Of a DNA stretch of 64,000 nucleotides, positions 1-13,537 are shown in pieces. This stretch comes from Mytilus californianus (Eukaryota; Mollusca; Bivalvia; Mytilida; Mytilidae), in the NCBI RefSeq assembly GCF_021869535.1, contig NW_026262690.1:17509001-17573000 (forward strand). The letters are read 5' to 3'. The position numbers and the translations under genes were made by a program. Position 1 is the first letter of the stretch. Every line of letters begins with the position of its first letter. The notes beneath the pieces were generated by a model that saw only the letters and a program-made list of their open reading frames with translations, did not search any database and was not told where the DNA came from.

Positions 1-3000
1 AACTATCCATCAGTAAAATAATGAAAAATTAAAAAAAAAAAAAAAAATTTGCTTCAGACAATATCTCTCTGTCATACAAAGGCTTCTGTCAAAGTTCATA
101 ACATTCGATGAAGGTTTGGCAAAGTCATAGGTGTGTAACAAACTTCGACTCCAGACTGTATCAACTTGTAAACTGCAAAAATACAACATTATATATTTAT
201 ACCATTACTATTTTGTTTTCTGCTACATTAGACATGAAAAGTTCACTTTTTTTTTTATTTTTCAAAGAGTATATCGTTTTACATGAACGTAATGTTCGTT
301 GGATTCAAATATTTACTATTCTATTGATGTGTTTTGTTATTGATCGAATTTCCACAAGTTTCCGTGAATGTGTAGGTTACTAAATAACAATCAAGAGTTC
401 TAGAAATACATTCAATTTCAATTTTATTTTAATCATTTGCAAAGCAGACATAAAGTATACTATTTAAGATTTCTTTAAAAAATAATATCATAAATGTGCT
501 TTTACAAGTGTATTTGTGGTAACTACATGGTGGGATCTTAGCGAGACAATTTGAAAACGTTTAAGCTCAACCCGTTTTATTGATTGATAGTTATTGATTG
601 TTCCTAGATCAAAGGGCAAATGTGTGATGATATTCGTGACACCAACGGGAGTATTTAAAAGTTGCTTAATTTGGGTTCTTCAAGTTCAAAGAGCATACCC
701 TTCTCCCAACTTAAAAATGAATTGAACCCACACCTGTATACATATTCATGGATCGTTAAAATCAGTGATTAACTGAAGTTATGTGAAGAGTTTTTCATAT
801 TGGAGTGATCAAAATGCGTGTATGCCGGATTGATTTTAAACGGCGATCAGGTGATATAAACAGTATTCATTTGCCTCAAATTTTATGGCAAAGGTAGTAG
901 ATTTTGAGTGTTAAAATATACTTTATCTTAGTATTTGTATGCAATTACTTTCCAATTCACGTACCCGATTTTTTATGTAAGTGTTTTCCGTGAATTTTGT
1001 GGGCTTATCATTAGCTACGTTGCGAAACTAATGCTTTTTATTTGCATGCATTACTATCTGCCCTTGTTACTGTATCATATATCTTTAAAGAAACTATCTC
1101 AATGGAAAAGTTAGACCAAATTCTAGTTGTTTCAACTTGTTACTGTTTGCTGTATCCGAGACTTAGTTGAAATGATGATCGATGCCTGGTTATATTGACA
1201 TTCGGGTATTAGCTATAATTGAGTTAACTAAACCTTGATTATACCAAATTTAAATATGTTGCCAAATGGAAATAAAAGATGACGTAATATAGATTCAAAA
1301 TAAACTAAAATTGAATGAGAAATAAAGATAAAAAAGGAGATTTTATTGCTCATGTAACTTGTTTCTACAAAAGAACTTTTGTTTTCCAATAGATATTATC
1401 ACTATGAAAAACATATTTATAGATACAATTTAATGATAACATATTTGAATCCATAATAAAATGTTTAATATATTACAAATTACAATATAACAATATAAAT
1501 TGAATACTATAATAAATATTTCTTTTCATTTTCTCCCTATTTAAACAGGAATACAATACTTTTCATTATCTTATGATTAAATTAAGTTTTCTGACAAATA
1601 TGTTTGCAGACAACAATTAGTGGTGCATCTTAACATCTAAGTTTTCAGTTTGTAATTTGTAAGAACAGGGGTTTCCAAACATTGTTTGTAAATATATTTT
1701 TTGATACAACCATATGGCATTGTAGGTCCGAGCTGTCTGTTTTTCTATTGTCATAGCGAATTGAGAGTTTCTAGCTCTGTGGTATATTTTTCTAGTGAAG
1801 CGAACTCGTATAGAAATGATTAAACGATAAGGTTGATGCAAATGATGATTAACGATGTCGTTAAGATAACTATTATTGTCTGTATTTTTACCAATCAAGT
1901 CAAATGCCAGTCCCTTGCGAACTATGTTAATAATGACCACTTTTGATCATATGTATATGTTTAACCTATAAGTTACCATGCTACATCAACATTGATTTTT
2001 ATTACACCATAGACAATAAAACCATTTTCAACCTTGCTTGTTAAGGGAGATCATATTTTTTTTTATAAAGTTTCCAAGAAAGGAGTGATAAATGTGAACT
2101 TTTATTTAATGTGTCAAACAAAATGCAACAAAGGGAATTCAACTTAATTTTAAATGTTACTGTTGAATTCGAAGAATAAGTTAGTAGCATGTCCAATTTG
2201 CGGTCACATGCTAAACATAAGATTGTGTATTATCTTACGACAATATTAAAATAAAAACTGCAGATAGGCCAATACTTCATCAACAATTCATACCTTTCTA
2301 ATGCCAGCAGAAGTTGAAAAAAATCCGGTTAAACATGCTAAAACAGTGGAAATCCTAAGGCTAAATGTAACCCAATGTACAGCTACCGATTTGATAGACT
2401 ACTATAATTTTTTATTATTAGATGAAGTGTTATTAGTACGCCTTTAGTACATTTTGTAAATATTTGTTTAATTTTTTATTCTTATATGTGTATCTTTTGT
2501 TAGCACAGTAACAACATCACAAAAAAGTGGGATTGGGATCTATACATTGTCATATTTTGAGAATGTTCTCATTTAGAACATTTACGTTTGATTAATTGAT
2601 GGCAGATCGTTGTTCGTCATTGCAAATTTGATTTACATTTGTTCTGGGTTATTGACGATTTAGTATTGTTTGGATACTTGTCTATTGTTGAAGATCCCAT
2701 GATCTTCTCTTGACGTTTATCGAGATGCGGTCTCGTTGAGGTATATCCCACATTTTCAATTTAGATAATTTATTAAACAAAGATTAACACGATTCAACGA
2801 AACAACACAGAATACATACTGCGCAGCATGATATCTTAGAACAAAACAGATGGAGATTCGCTGGATATGCAAAACTTTTAGGCCCTTCGTGATTGTCAAA
2901 AATCATACATCTAATAAGTCGCATTTGGTTTTGTCAAAATAAAAAAGTCGGTATTATAGTTATGATAAATGTAGTCATATATGACATAATACTTCTACTT

Positions 3001-3059
3001 TGAAATTAAGACATATCTGTTTAAAAGCATGTCCATGTTAGCAGCATCTCTCAGTCAAG
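1..3059. other. AT-rich host DNA, no gene recognised
   Basis: Only short open frames occur here (the longest about 107 codons, on the minus strand at 1617-1940) and none has a recognisable domain. A poly(A) run lies at about 31-47. I see no convincing exon, RNA gene or repeat family member. Confidence 0.5.
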
Positions 3060-3480
3060 AATCAGAGTAGTTTACCATTCTTGTAAGAACGTAAATCTAG
3101 TATAGGATGAAGCATCCACAATCTCAAACTTCCCAAGTATTAGAATCCCGGGTGTTAGTAATAAATTGTAGTTTCTTAATAATGTGCCTCTGGGAACACG
3201 CGAACAACTTTGATTCTTTTCAGGATGGACAATCAAAGATTTGAACTTTGTTAAAAGTTTAGTTCGCAGCCGACCGTCACCTGTCAATTTTTAGATGTAA
3301 TCTAATTTACCAAGCATGACTGTATCACGGTATACATATTTGAAAATCAATGAGAGGACATCAGTTACATAATGAAATGTGAAGTTAAATTGATTGACTA
3401 ATTTACTGCTGTTTCCTAAACGACTAATGAAAAATAGGTCATGTGCATTCAGAAAATAAATCAACAATAATAAATACATC
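3060..3480 (-). pseudogene. Degenerate reverse transcriptase relic
   Basis: Two adjacent broken minus-strand frames resemble the better preserved reverse transcriptase at 9088-9840. One includes FNFTFHYVTDVLSL, a decayed version of the catalytic block that reads FRYIDDVLSL in that copy, so the first catalytic aspartate is lost. The other contains GDGRLRTKL, matching the downstream block. Stops and frame changes separate the pieces, so it is non-functional. Class (Penelope-like or LINE) is uncertain. Confidence 0.55.
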
Positions 3481-4194
3481 CGATATGAGTAATTTAGTTC
3501 ATGTCTTGACTTTCATCTAGAAATCAAAGTTGATATATTATGTTGAGAATTACACTGGACGACAAAAGAAATAACTTCTACTATATATTGTCTATACATT
3601 TCTGAGTAGATACGAGATTTCCGGGCTAACTTTCCTTTTTCAAGATTTTCTTCATAGATGGTCGCTTTTCTCAACTTAGCTATTGAGTCGATGGTGCTTA
3701 ATGGTAAATAGATTGTTGTCCTCAATTATACAGATTATGTTGTTGTTTCAATAGTTGTCTCCCTTTCTGAACGCGTTGAGTGCAATTTATATCTCCTTTG
3801 ACAAAACAAATATTCCATAATCATTGGATTATTTTTTATTTTTGTTCATATTCCAAAACGGTGATATGCTTACTTGTATTTTTCACCTTGTGTTACACCC
3901 TGTCTGTCTTTTATGGATAAGTGTACTTAAAGAGGACGAAGGGCAAAGGCTATTGCCCCTATCTCCGTAAAATCAAAATATTAATCTGCATTTAACAGTG
4001 GTGTTGAAAACGATTGTAAAGCAGATTATATGTTTCGTTAAATGTTGCCTCAAATGTTATCAAAGTAATTCAATGTGAAAGACAATTCTTTGCTTTATTC
4101 CGTTGGGTAAAGAGTTTACTTCACACTAATATTCTCATTCAAAGAATCATAATTGAATCGTCTTTTGACATTTATTATTAAACCATTAGTTCTT
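3481..4194. other. Intergenic, nothing recognised
   Basis: A 70-codon minus-strand frame at 3513-3725 is the only notable frame. It may be further debris of the neighbouring retroelement but has no diagnostic motif. Confidence 0.4.
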
Positions 4195-4335
4195 AAAGAG
4201 AGGCGGAAGATACCAAAGGGACATTCAAACTCAGACGTGGAAAATAAACTGATAACGTCATGGCAAAAAAACCGGAACAAAGACCAAAAGTTAAACAACA
4301 GTATACAAAGAACAACAATGAATTCTTTCTCGAAT
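4195..4335 (+). repeat. Dispersed SINE/MITE-like repeat, copy 1
   Basis: Shares the core AGATACCAAAGGGACATTCA, then AAACTCA...AAAATAAACTGA, with copies at 8785 and 41655 (same strand) and 49995 and 57960 (opposite strand). The family accounts for several short open frames in the window that are not genes. Confidence 0.7.
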
Positions 4336-5039
4336 AAGGCATAATTTTCTTACGATTTAATGTTACACTGTACATATCAATTTTACCTTAAAATCATGAA
4401 CTTTTTGTATATTTTCTAATGTAAATTTAATTCAATGGCAACTGGCTTTACTTGTTTGTATTTCCGTGTTAACAACATAATCAAATATTTGACAGTCAAA
4501 TTTATTTTTCAAGAAGTCAATATGTATATTTCAGTTTTTTGCTTGAATTTTAATGTTTATTGGAACAAAAAAAAAATCCACATACACACACACAAATTAA
4601 TGATTCTGTCCGGTGTGTGAAAATCTCATAGTCATTCTATATAATTAGCATCTGTTTAATTGTTATATAAAGACCCAGTCTCAAATACTTTGCAAAATTA
4701 TAAATACACAGCCAAAGTAATGAAAACCGAAAGTAATGTTTGAAGCTGCACCAAAGGTATGCAATATCACATCAAAATATTAATTGTTGAAGTTACAAAG
4801 GATCCATATGTTTATTGTAGCAAATTTTAATCTACAATAAAAGCTCGTGCATTATTTGTATGATAAAATGTATATATATAGGACTTAAATTATTTCGTAT
4901 GAAATGTGACGAAACGATTTCGAATACGTAAATCAAATACTAAAATGTACAAAATCTAATGTATAGAGTTTTTTTTACGTTTGATGAGTCAAGGTAATTC
5001 TAAAGACATTTTCGTTGATTTTATGTTCCAAATATACCA

Positions 5040-6065
5040 ATATCACAGATAGTAACGTCATCATATTGAGGGGCATTTATTACAGTGATTTTGTCATGAT
5101 TTGGTCCAGCTAATCATGGTTAGGTTAAGTTACTTCCCAGAAAGATTGCCTCGATTCTTTTCAAATGAGCAAATTAAAAGATAATATGATGTTTGAATCT
5201 TTATTGTAAGTCAAACGATCTACATTGAACTTATTGTTTTTAAGAAATTAATGCAGGATATGCAAAAAATAAAATAACAAAAATACCGAACTCCGAGGAA
5301 AATTCTAAACGGAAAGTCCCTAAGCAAATGGCAAAATCACAAGCTCAAACACATCAAACGAATGGATAACAACTGTCATATTCCTGACTTGGTACAGGCA
5401 ATTTCTTATGTAGAAAATGGTGGATTAAACCTGGTTTAAAAGCTAGCTAAACCTCTCAGTTGTATGACAGTCGCATAAAATTCCATTATATTGACAGCGA
5501 TGTGTGAATTAATAGGTAAAAATGTCAAACATAGGGGTGCAGCAGTCAACATTGTGTTATAATTTTAATTACTACAAAAACAAGCAAATATGTCAACAAA
5601 GACAAACAAAAAACAAGCAAATGTGTTAACAAAGACAAACAAACAGGCATATAGACAAAGCACATTAGCAAAAACGAAAGACAAGAATACAAAAATTTAC
5701 CATAGCACAACACAATGATGGGATGTACAAATACCGAGCCACGTCAAATGAATCACTACAAAAACAAGCAAATATGTCAACAAAGACAAACAAAAAGGTA
5801 TAAAGACAAAGCACATTAGCAAACACGAAATACAAGAATACAAAAATTTACCATAGCACAACAACACAATGACTGGATATACAAGTACCGAGCCACGTCA
5901 AATGGATGCTGCCAAAAATAGGCTAAACATTAAAATATCAAAATTGCTATGGCTTGGTTAAGTGATTGACAAGGTTCAGTTCAGTGTCTAGAAATTCGTC
6001 CTGATTTCAATCAAATCTGTCATGGTTTATATCCAAATTAATACATATTTGTTTCACCTTGATAT
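5040..6065 (+). repeat. Composite repeat with internal tandem duplication
   Basis: The outer parts (5040-5130 and 5940-6065) match the element at 37630-37976 in inverse orientation. The inner part (about 5280-5930) matches 35600-36080 in the same orientation, beginning near GAGGAAAATTCTAAACGGAA. Within it a unit of about 185 bp containing ACCGAGCCACGTCAAATG is tandemly duplicated (about 5575-5750 and 5755-5910). The layout suggests one repeat inserted into another. Confidence 0.65.
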
Positions 6066-7039
6066 TGTTAGTTTGTTTGAAGGTGCTTGTAAAAAATAAA
6101 GTTATAAAATTTACCAATTGACGAAGTAGAAAAGAAGAATTTGTAACCAAATTTGGTGGGCATAATCGGCAAACAGTACATTAAAATAATTTACTTTTCG
6201 CGTCTTTGCTAAGATAAAATTGATATAGTCTTTTAAACTGGCATTCGGTAAAATAAATTACAAAAACAGATATCGATGCTTCTGTTTAACATAGAATCTT
6301 TTCTGTGTGTGTCAACGTAGCAGCTAGTCAAAAAATTATTTTTGTTTTACATTTTTGTTTCTAGCAAACTACTAGTACGCATCTGTTGTTTTTATGATAC
6401 AGTCACTGTAACCCAACTACAATATTAACAAAACGATATCGAGAGGGCACCATACAGTTTCCAACTCTCAACGGGACAAATGTTAACATAGACAACAGTT
6501 AAAATCTTATTTTTTAGATAAACTATAAATGAAGTTAAATGAAAGAGTATTTCCGATATTTTAAAAACTATATGAGTTGTCAACTACTTACAAAGTTCCG
6601 AATCTAAATATATGAAAGATCAAAATTTAGAAGTAGCACTAGGTTAATATAGGTCAATTTTTAACAACTATATTTACGAATTAATGAAAATAATTATGTT
6701 TTTGTCATATTGTATAAATTTATTGTGTAATATCACTTAACCTGTTTGGGCTTTTTATATCCATCTTCAGTAGTTTTTCGTTTTAATGAGAGAAATCGAC
6801 CTACATGATTTTGTATGGTATGTCCTAGAATTGAAGTTATGTCCAGACTGTAAAGTTCGCAAAATTGGCAGCAGAATTCAATTCTAAAATAAATAAAAAA
6901 AGGGACGTTTTGTTTTGGATACAAGATTTTTTAGTTGTTATTATCTTGTAACTAGAATTCAGTAAATGTGAGTACTCTGACATCGGTTCTTTGTGCCTTT
7001 AGTGTGAATGTTAGTTGATTGTTTTGCTTTGTATCAATC
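6066..7039. other. Intergenic, nothing recognised
   Basis: AT-rich sequence with only short open frames (for example 63 codons on the minus strand at 6733-6924). No domain or repeat recognised. Confidence 0.4.
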
Positions 7040-7405
7040 TTTCTTTTGTCGTGCTGTTACGCCATTGCCCCAATATTAATGTGAGGGCAAACATGTTTAA
7101 CCCCGTCATATTATGTATGTGCCTGTTCCAAGTGTGGAGCATGTTATGCAGTGGCTGTCGTTTGTTACTGTATATCATGTTAGTTTTCGTATGTTGTTTT
7201 GAACATAAATCAGGCCGTTGGTTTTCTCATTTGAATTGTTTTACATTTAATTTTGTCGGGGGCTTTTTATATTTAACTATGCAATATGTGTTTTGCTCAT
7301 TGTTAAAGGCAATACGGCGACCTATATTTACTAAAATCTACTTCATGTGGTCTCGGGTGGATATTTGTCTCATTGACATTTATACCGCATTTACTTATCA
7401 TATAT
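7040..7405 (+). repeat. Dispersed non-coding repeat (transposon tail family)
   Basis: Shares ordered blocks with 29060-29275, 46385-46595 and 57590-57910 (plus) and with 33470-33590 and 51055-51170 (minus). Hallmarks are AGGCCGTTGGTTTTCTC, a block near TTTGCTCATTGTT and a terminal block near TTGTCTCATTGACA. The 130-codon open frame over it is incidental because other copies are closed. Confidence 0.65.
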
Positions 7406-8784
7406 AACTATGTTATTTCTTAGGTCCTTTTTTATCCCAAATGAAACGATTTTTAAAGAAAATTACCATTGAAACGCATTAATATGTCTTTCTCGTAATT
7501 TCTTTATACAAGCTTATTCTGTAATGCTAATATCTTAAGTTTACTGTTGACGAATTTTAGTTAATTAAGAAATTTGGTTTATACGGGGAGATCAATGTCA
7601 TAAGTTAAATTTGATAAGTTACTCTTGTTATAATGTATTCATTTAGAAAAAAAATATTTTCGACCTTGTCATTTAAATGCGTCGCTCACATGTAATCTCC
7701 CGAAAAAGATGTTTTGACAGCTTTTGACTCAGCTTATTCCGGAGTTCTTTTAATAGTAGTATTTTACATTAATTTTCGTTAGAAATACTCTGTAATATGA
7801 TTTCCACTCGAACAAATATTACATAACTTGTTCCTTACGGAATAAAGGGTATAGAATATTTGTTCCAACAGGAACAGATATAATGGCATTGTTTATAACA
7901 AAGTTTCCGGGGGAATTCCTGTTAGGTGGAACAAATATACGATGACAAAACTGCATTCTCTTCATTCTTATTCGCTAAATGACGGACATGTGATCCTCAT
8001 TACTTGTTAAATTGAATATTTTTGTTATAAAATTCAATTTGTATTACAAGTACAAATCGGCTGTTATCTGCTCTCTGGTCGGTTTGTTGTCTCTTTGACA
8101 TATTCCCAATTTCTATTCTCAATTTTATTTGATGAGTTATTGAATTAAATATCTTCAAATCAAAATAATGGCAATCAATTAAGGAGATGATTTTAAGCAA
8201 AGAGCTTAAAATAGTTATCCATTTATTGCTTCTGATATATTTAAAATATTCCTTATCTACTTTAATTGTAGGATTTATAATTTGATGTTGATAAATGCTG
8301 TGTGAAATGATTTTATGGACATTTACACAGAAAACTGTTATTTACTAATAATAAACTTCAATCATCAGACAAAAAACTCATATAGATACAATATTGCACG
8401 CGCTAAAATCGTATTTTAAGACATCTTTAAACGAATATGCTCATAAAAGGTTAAAGAATGATCATTAGAAAAGAGTTTAAATTTAGATTTTGACTCTAAA
8501 ACGAAATCTTATTAATCGTAAACAGCAGTTTAATTGTTTCAATGTTCCAGATTAATGAGATATTCGTGAGGAAAACTCTCATAGGAAATAATGAACATTG
8601 TATAAAGTTCCCAAGGATATAAAGTAATTAAACAAGTGCATAAGATGTTAAGCAGTTTGTTTGTACAAAAAGGTCACTAAGGAAGAACTCTTTTGTTATC
8701 TGTATAATTATCATGTTTTGAAACTGTTTTAAGCTGTGCAATACATTCTCGGGTGAGAAAATATAACAATATATACTGTGTGCA
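7406..8784. other. Intergenic, nothing recognised
   Basis: AT-rich sequence with only short incidental frames. Confidence 0.4.
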
Positions 8785-9015
8785 TTAAAAGAGGGACGAA
8801 AGATACCAGAGGGACAGTCAAACTCATAGATCGAAAACAAACTGACAACGCCATGGCCAAAAATAAAAAGACAAACAGACAAATAATAGTACAGATGACA
8901 CAACATAGAAAACTAAAGACTAAGCAACACGAACCCCACAAAAAACTGGGGGTGATCTCAGGTGCTCCGGAAGGGTAAGCAGATCCTGCTCCACATGTGG
9001 CACCCGTCGTGTTGC
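8785..9015 (+). repeat. Dispersed SINE/MITE-like repeat, copy 2
   Basis: Longer copy of the family at 4195. It runs from GGGACGAAAGATACCAGAG through a block ending AGCAACACGAACCCCACA to a tail with GCACCCGTCGTGTTG, which recurs in inverse orientation near 50000. Confidence 0.7.
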
Positions 9016-9087
9016 TTATGTTATTACAAATCCGGTAAATAGTCTAATTCGGTAAGTCACATTCGTGAAAAGGGAAGGGTATTGTAG

Positions 9088-9840
9088 TTACGACATAAGG
9101 AACATATCCGATATCATCTGTGAAACGGTTATTCCATAACGGTCAACCAACTCGTGATGGCGTCCGTAAAATTTACGAAGGGATGATTTCAACTTCACCA
9201 TTTGGAACTCTTGGTTTAATAGCTTCCTTGTGAGCAGCAATCCTCTATCAAGGAAATTATGATAGGAAACACAAGCCCGGGAATATCGTATCAATTGGGA
9301 GATATATACTCCGTATGCAGGCGCTGCTGGAATGTTGCTACATAGAAATGGAAAGTTCACAATTGGGAAGCTGAAATCATCTCTTTTGTCGTAAAGTTTT
9401 GTTTTCAACCGACCCTCATTGACAATTTCTAGATGTAAGTCAAGATATGAGGCAGACTTAACTGTATCTGTAGTATCCTTTATCTCTAGTTCGATGGGAT
9501 AGATTCGTTCAACGTAGTCACCAAATTTTGTATTATTTAGTGAGAGAACATCATCTATATAGCGGAACGTAGAGTTAAAGGATATTGCTAACTTCTTATT
9601 TTTCTTCCTAAGAAGTTGCTGTATGAAGTCAGTCTCATAATAATAAAGAAACAAGTCGGCAAGAAGAGGGGCACAATTGGTTCCCATTGGAATTCCGACA
9701 GTCTGTTGAAAAACACGTCCTCGAAACGTAACAAATATGTTGTCAATCAAGAAATCAAGCATCTTGATAATGTCAGTTTCAGAGAATTTTTTATTTGAAT
9801 CAGAGTGATTCTTTACAAAGTAGGATTTATCCCTCCCCAA
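9088..9840 (-). pseudogene. Reverse transcriptase fragment (probably Penelope-like)
   Basis: A 250-codon open frame holds palm and thumb of a retroelement reverse transcriptase. Visible motifs are GIPMGTNCAPLLADLF (fingers/palm block) and FRYIDDVLSL, with the catalytic YxDD pair, followed by an ELEIKDTTD block and a KLYDKRDDF block. The first codon shown is only the edge of the open frame: upstream sequence has stops and no N-terminal domain, and no endonuclease follows. It is therefore a 5'-truncated copy. The catalytic core is intact in sequence. Related debris lies at 3060, 9978, 36190 and 39300. Penelope-like is my best guess; a non-LTR origin is possible. Confidence 0.75.
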
Positions 9841-9977
9841 GACAAGATACTTGTATCTACGTTCGCCATTCGCCTAAAAGTAGGGCTTCTGCAACGTCCC
9901 CATAAAGATAGATAGACAGATAAAGAAAACAAAATTAAATGTGGCATGATACGATGGGGCAGATGGAATGTCATTGA

Positions 9978-10190
9978 TTAGAAATGGAAATAATCACGTT
10001 TGTCATAGATTCTTGTTTGAAGTTGTCCATCTCTGTCAATATCGAGGAACACATTAGGATATGGAGTGTCGGTAGTATCCTTAATCTCATGTTCACTGGG
10101 ATATAAGAGATGCAAGCACTCACCGAAATTTGGGTTATTGAGGGATAGGACACAATCAATATATCTGAAACCGAATTTAAAGAATTTACA
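9978..10190 (-). pseudogene. Second reverse transcriptase fragment
   Basis: A minus-strand frame closed by TAA at 9978-9980 reads FGFRYIDCVLSLNN, then a HEIKDTTD block and an IYDKRDYF block. It is colinear with the fragment at 9088-9840 but a different, diverged copy; the second catalytic aspartate is cysteine (YIDC), so it is inactive. It has no start of its own. Confidence 0.65.
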
Positions 10191-11309
10191 AGATACTATT
10201 TTTTCATCCCTTTGCTACATCAGATATTAGTTCCTCATTTAATTTCAATTAGCAACTGCATCTTCAATAACGATAACATATTACAACTTATCCGGACTTT
10301 CCATTTCAACACTAAAACACTATTTAAAAAATGAATCGTTTAATGTAACAGCTTTTCATAAGAACTCTTGAAAGCATTTTCAAGTTATCTTGAGATATTT
10401 GTAGAATGAATCACACCCTTCTTTAAAAATGCATGTCTTCTCGCCTACGTGTTTATATGCGATTGGCGTACATCATAACTTCAGTATTTCAAATTGACAT
10501 ATCTGGTATTGTTCAAATCTCGAGTAGATCAGTAAAGTCTCATCACATACGTGATGTCAATAGACCAGATCATTGTGTTAAAAGTGTTGACAGATGAATA
10601 TTCTTTTAATGTTGAAACTAAATTCTAATTTCTTAGACAACTAATAATTGTAAAATAAATCTCATCAAAGATAACAGGTAAATGAATTAGTTCGACGGAC
10701 AAGTATTTTTTTTTTAATTTAACTATACACAATTTCTACTATATTAAACCATAAGTAGACCTCAAACTACACGTTATAATTTTTTTACTTGGTCTTGGAT
10801 ATAAACGGAGGCACAAACGGACGCACAATATCTCTTTATTCATATTTTTCAAAAGAAGAAGTCATATCACCTAATTCCCAGTTACAAGTCTTCCAGTCAT
10901 CATCATTGTGTCGCCATAGTCATGACATTATACCGGCAACATGACCGATAACTTTTCCGAAATCTCTAGGAATCCATCCAACCAAACAATGATAATAAAA
11001 ATAATGTCAGCGGGGTTTACGTACATTGTTTAGGGTTTAGAAATGCATAATAAAAGTTAAAATAATAATAAAAACTTTATTCAAAAGCAATACCGATACT
11101 ATAATTACTATAAAAAGCCAATGCATATCAAGTATATTTCAACACGTGTAACTTGCGAAATTTCGACCAACTTCATTTTTAGACATCCACCAGAATATTG
11201 ACGAATGTATTTACTAACATATTCCGGACTACATCATCTAAGTATTGGAAATTAGCACAATTAATGTAAAACATTATTAATGTTGCAAACAAATCGTTTT
11301 ATTTTTTTT
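10191..11309. other. Intergenic, nothing recognised
   Basis: AT-rich with homopolymer runs. No gene or repeat family recognised. Confidence 0.4.
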
Positions 11310-11860
11310 AACTTCAACCAATTCAATGAAATCTCTAACAATTTTAATGTTAGGTATCAATATGAGTAGAAAATTCCTCTTAATAGGCGTACGACTAATT
11401 AAACAAAGTTTTGTCCCATGTGTAACTTTTGTTTCAGGTGTAATCACAATAAAATGTGTTATGTGTAAAATAAGGATTTTTTTACAGAAGAGACCTTCCG
11501 TAGTAAAGCAAAAAAGACAATTTCATTCATGTAAATGTTGTACAATTGAATACACATTTAGGAGATGTAAGTTAATGTTGCGAATAAATCGTTTCATTTT
11601 TTAATTACTTTTTTCAACTTCCACTAATTCAATGAAATCTCTAACAATTTAAAGTTGGTATCAATATGAATAAAACATTTCTCTTAACAATAATAGGCGT
11701 AAGACTTACTAGGCAAAGTGTTATGCCATGTACAACTTTTGTTTTAGATGTACAATTTTTGGTATGAAAAAGGTTTTTTTTTTTCAAGAAGAGAGCGTTT
11801 CAAGTAAAGAAAAAAAACTATTTTCTTCATGTAAATGTTGTACAATTGAATAGCTTGAGA
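11310..11860 (+). repeat. Tandem duplication, unit about 306 bp
   Basis: Two diverged copies begin near 11310 and 11617 with AATTCAATGAAATCTCTAAC. Both continue through a block around AATAGGCGTA and a block near ATGTAAATGTTGTACAATTG. The 92-codon open frame at 11326-11604 lies in copy 1 and is broken in copy 2, so I do not call it a gene. Confidence 0.65.
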
Positions 11861-12159
11861 GCTGCTTTACAGAAAGTTTAATATTTAGTTTAGATTTTTA
11901 GAAAGTTGTAAGCACTTTACGATTTCCGTATTTTAATGTACATTCTTGTAATGGTATTGAAAATGAATAGGTTTGATGCTTTATAGTACCGTCCCATTTT
12001 ACGAGCAACACAACAGAGTATAACTATTACACAAATGAAGGGTAGCAGTCCGATTAAGTTTTTTTTTCCGACATATGTGCACATTAATATTATGATCAAC
12101 TGTGTCGTTAAAATTGAAAAATGAACTTTTGAAATTGATGTTTTATACATTTCCGATCT

Positions 12160-12222
12160 AAAAGTAAATGTGTTAGCTTACACCGATGAAAAGTAAATGT
12201 GTTAGCTTACATCGATGAAAAG
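12160..12222 (+). repeat. Two tandem 29-bp units
   Basis: The block AAGTAAATGTGTTAGCTTAC plus nine following bases occurs twice in succession, with one mismatch visible. Confidence 0.6.
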
Positions 12223-13380
12223 GTTATCATTTGAGGTCATCAAATTCCATTCATGGCGTAAATAACTACAAATGATGAAAATGATATGATTACAAGGCAA
12301 TCATGCAGTTGACAAATTACATTTCAATTATGTACTATGGTTTAACACACACATAGTAAAAGATCAATAATACCGAGCATGTTTCATGATTTAGTTAAAG
12401 GGGCATTAGCTGTCAAATTCATGTTCGCCGATTTGACTAAAATTCTCATATTTGATTTATAACATAATAAAACGTATATCCAAATAATAAAAAGTCTAAA
12501 ATAAACAATTTACGATGCACGGAATCTATAATATGTATCAAAATTTCGTGTGTATTATTGTCTAGACGCTATCTAATTAACCATCGAGGTGATCTCCGAA
12601 GACTGCCGACGGTCATATAACCCGATATGAACATAAGCATAGGTATAAATAGATAGCGAACTCGTGCAATTGGATTTTTCTAGGTCTGTTTAATTTCATA
12701 TTATAGGTTAAAAAATATGTTGATAATCGTTTTTACCTGTATAACAAGGTTTTGATGATCGAATCAGTCAACCAAATGGTTTACCCTTGTTTCACTTCCA
12801 ATGTTGATGTTCTTTTCTTTTTAATAGCTGAACACGCCTAGTTCATGCATAACCCATCTCTAGCTAAGGGGTTCAATTGAAGTTCACATGAATACGGATT
12901 TAATGAGGGCGAATTATTCACTTGCAAATGAATAAATCATAAGCGGTGTTTATTTGCTGATTTTGACAAAACTGAACCGAACTGGCTGCTTAAAGCGAAT
13001 TATTATATCACTATTTCACGTTCATTAATGATTGAACGAAAAAAAATCATAGTTTATTTTTTCCTGTATCTCGTAGCTAATTTCCCTTTAATCCTTTTGA
13101 AATTTTACAATATATGGAATTCTGTAAAGGCATGCCCCATTTGATTTTTTGTAAATTTTAAGATTTGTTTTGTAATCTGATTGAAACTCTACAATTAGGA
13201 ACATTTTACGTGTTACTTATATATTATTTTCCGAAATTGCAATGTTATACGAAGACATCATGTGCTCAAGTTGTAGTTGTATAAACTTACTTATAGTTAA
13301 AATTATGAAAACTAAGAATGATATGTCATTACGAAACAATGACTCGCATGCACTGTCCTTTTTCAATTGTTTACGCTGTT
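12223..13380. other. Host DNA up to the Polinton insertion site
   Basis: No gene recognised. The last bases before 13381 continue directly into 31576 if the element and one target copy are removed, which marks this as the empty-site flank. Confidence 0.5.
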
Positions 13381-13386
13381 AAGGTC
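13381..13386 (+). repeat. 6-bp target site duplication, left copy
   Basis: AAGGTC immediately precedes the element's first base and is repeated exactly at 31570-31575. Six base pairs is the duplication length expected of Polinton integrases. Confidence 0.92.
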
Positions 13387-13506
13387 AGTAGTGTAAAATT
13401 GCCGGTTCTGCCACAAATCTATTTAAAGTAGAAATATAGCATAAAAATGATAAAAAAACGAAAAAAAAACTAAAAAATGTAAATAATTGACATACGACAA
13501 AAAATC

Positions 13507-13508
<2 letters not shown>
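13387..13508 (+). repeat. Left terminal inverted repeat
   Basis: About 122 bp matching the reverse complement of 31447-31569 with roughly half a dozen differences. Similarity ends in the poly(T) run at about 13508-13534. The outer bases AG and the conserved GCCGGTTCTGCCACAAATC block are the clearest part. Confidence 0.93.

Positions 13509-13536
<28 letters not shown>

Positions 13537-13537
<1 letters not shown>

Noticed and set aside
7015-7407. 130-codon open frame with hydrophobic stretches
   Set aside because: It lies on a dispersed repeat whose other copies in the window do not keep the frame open.
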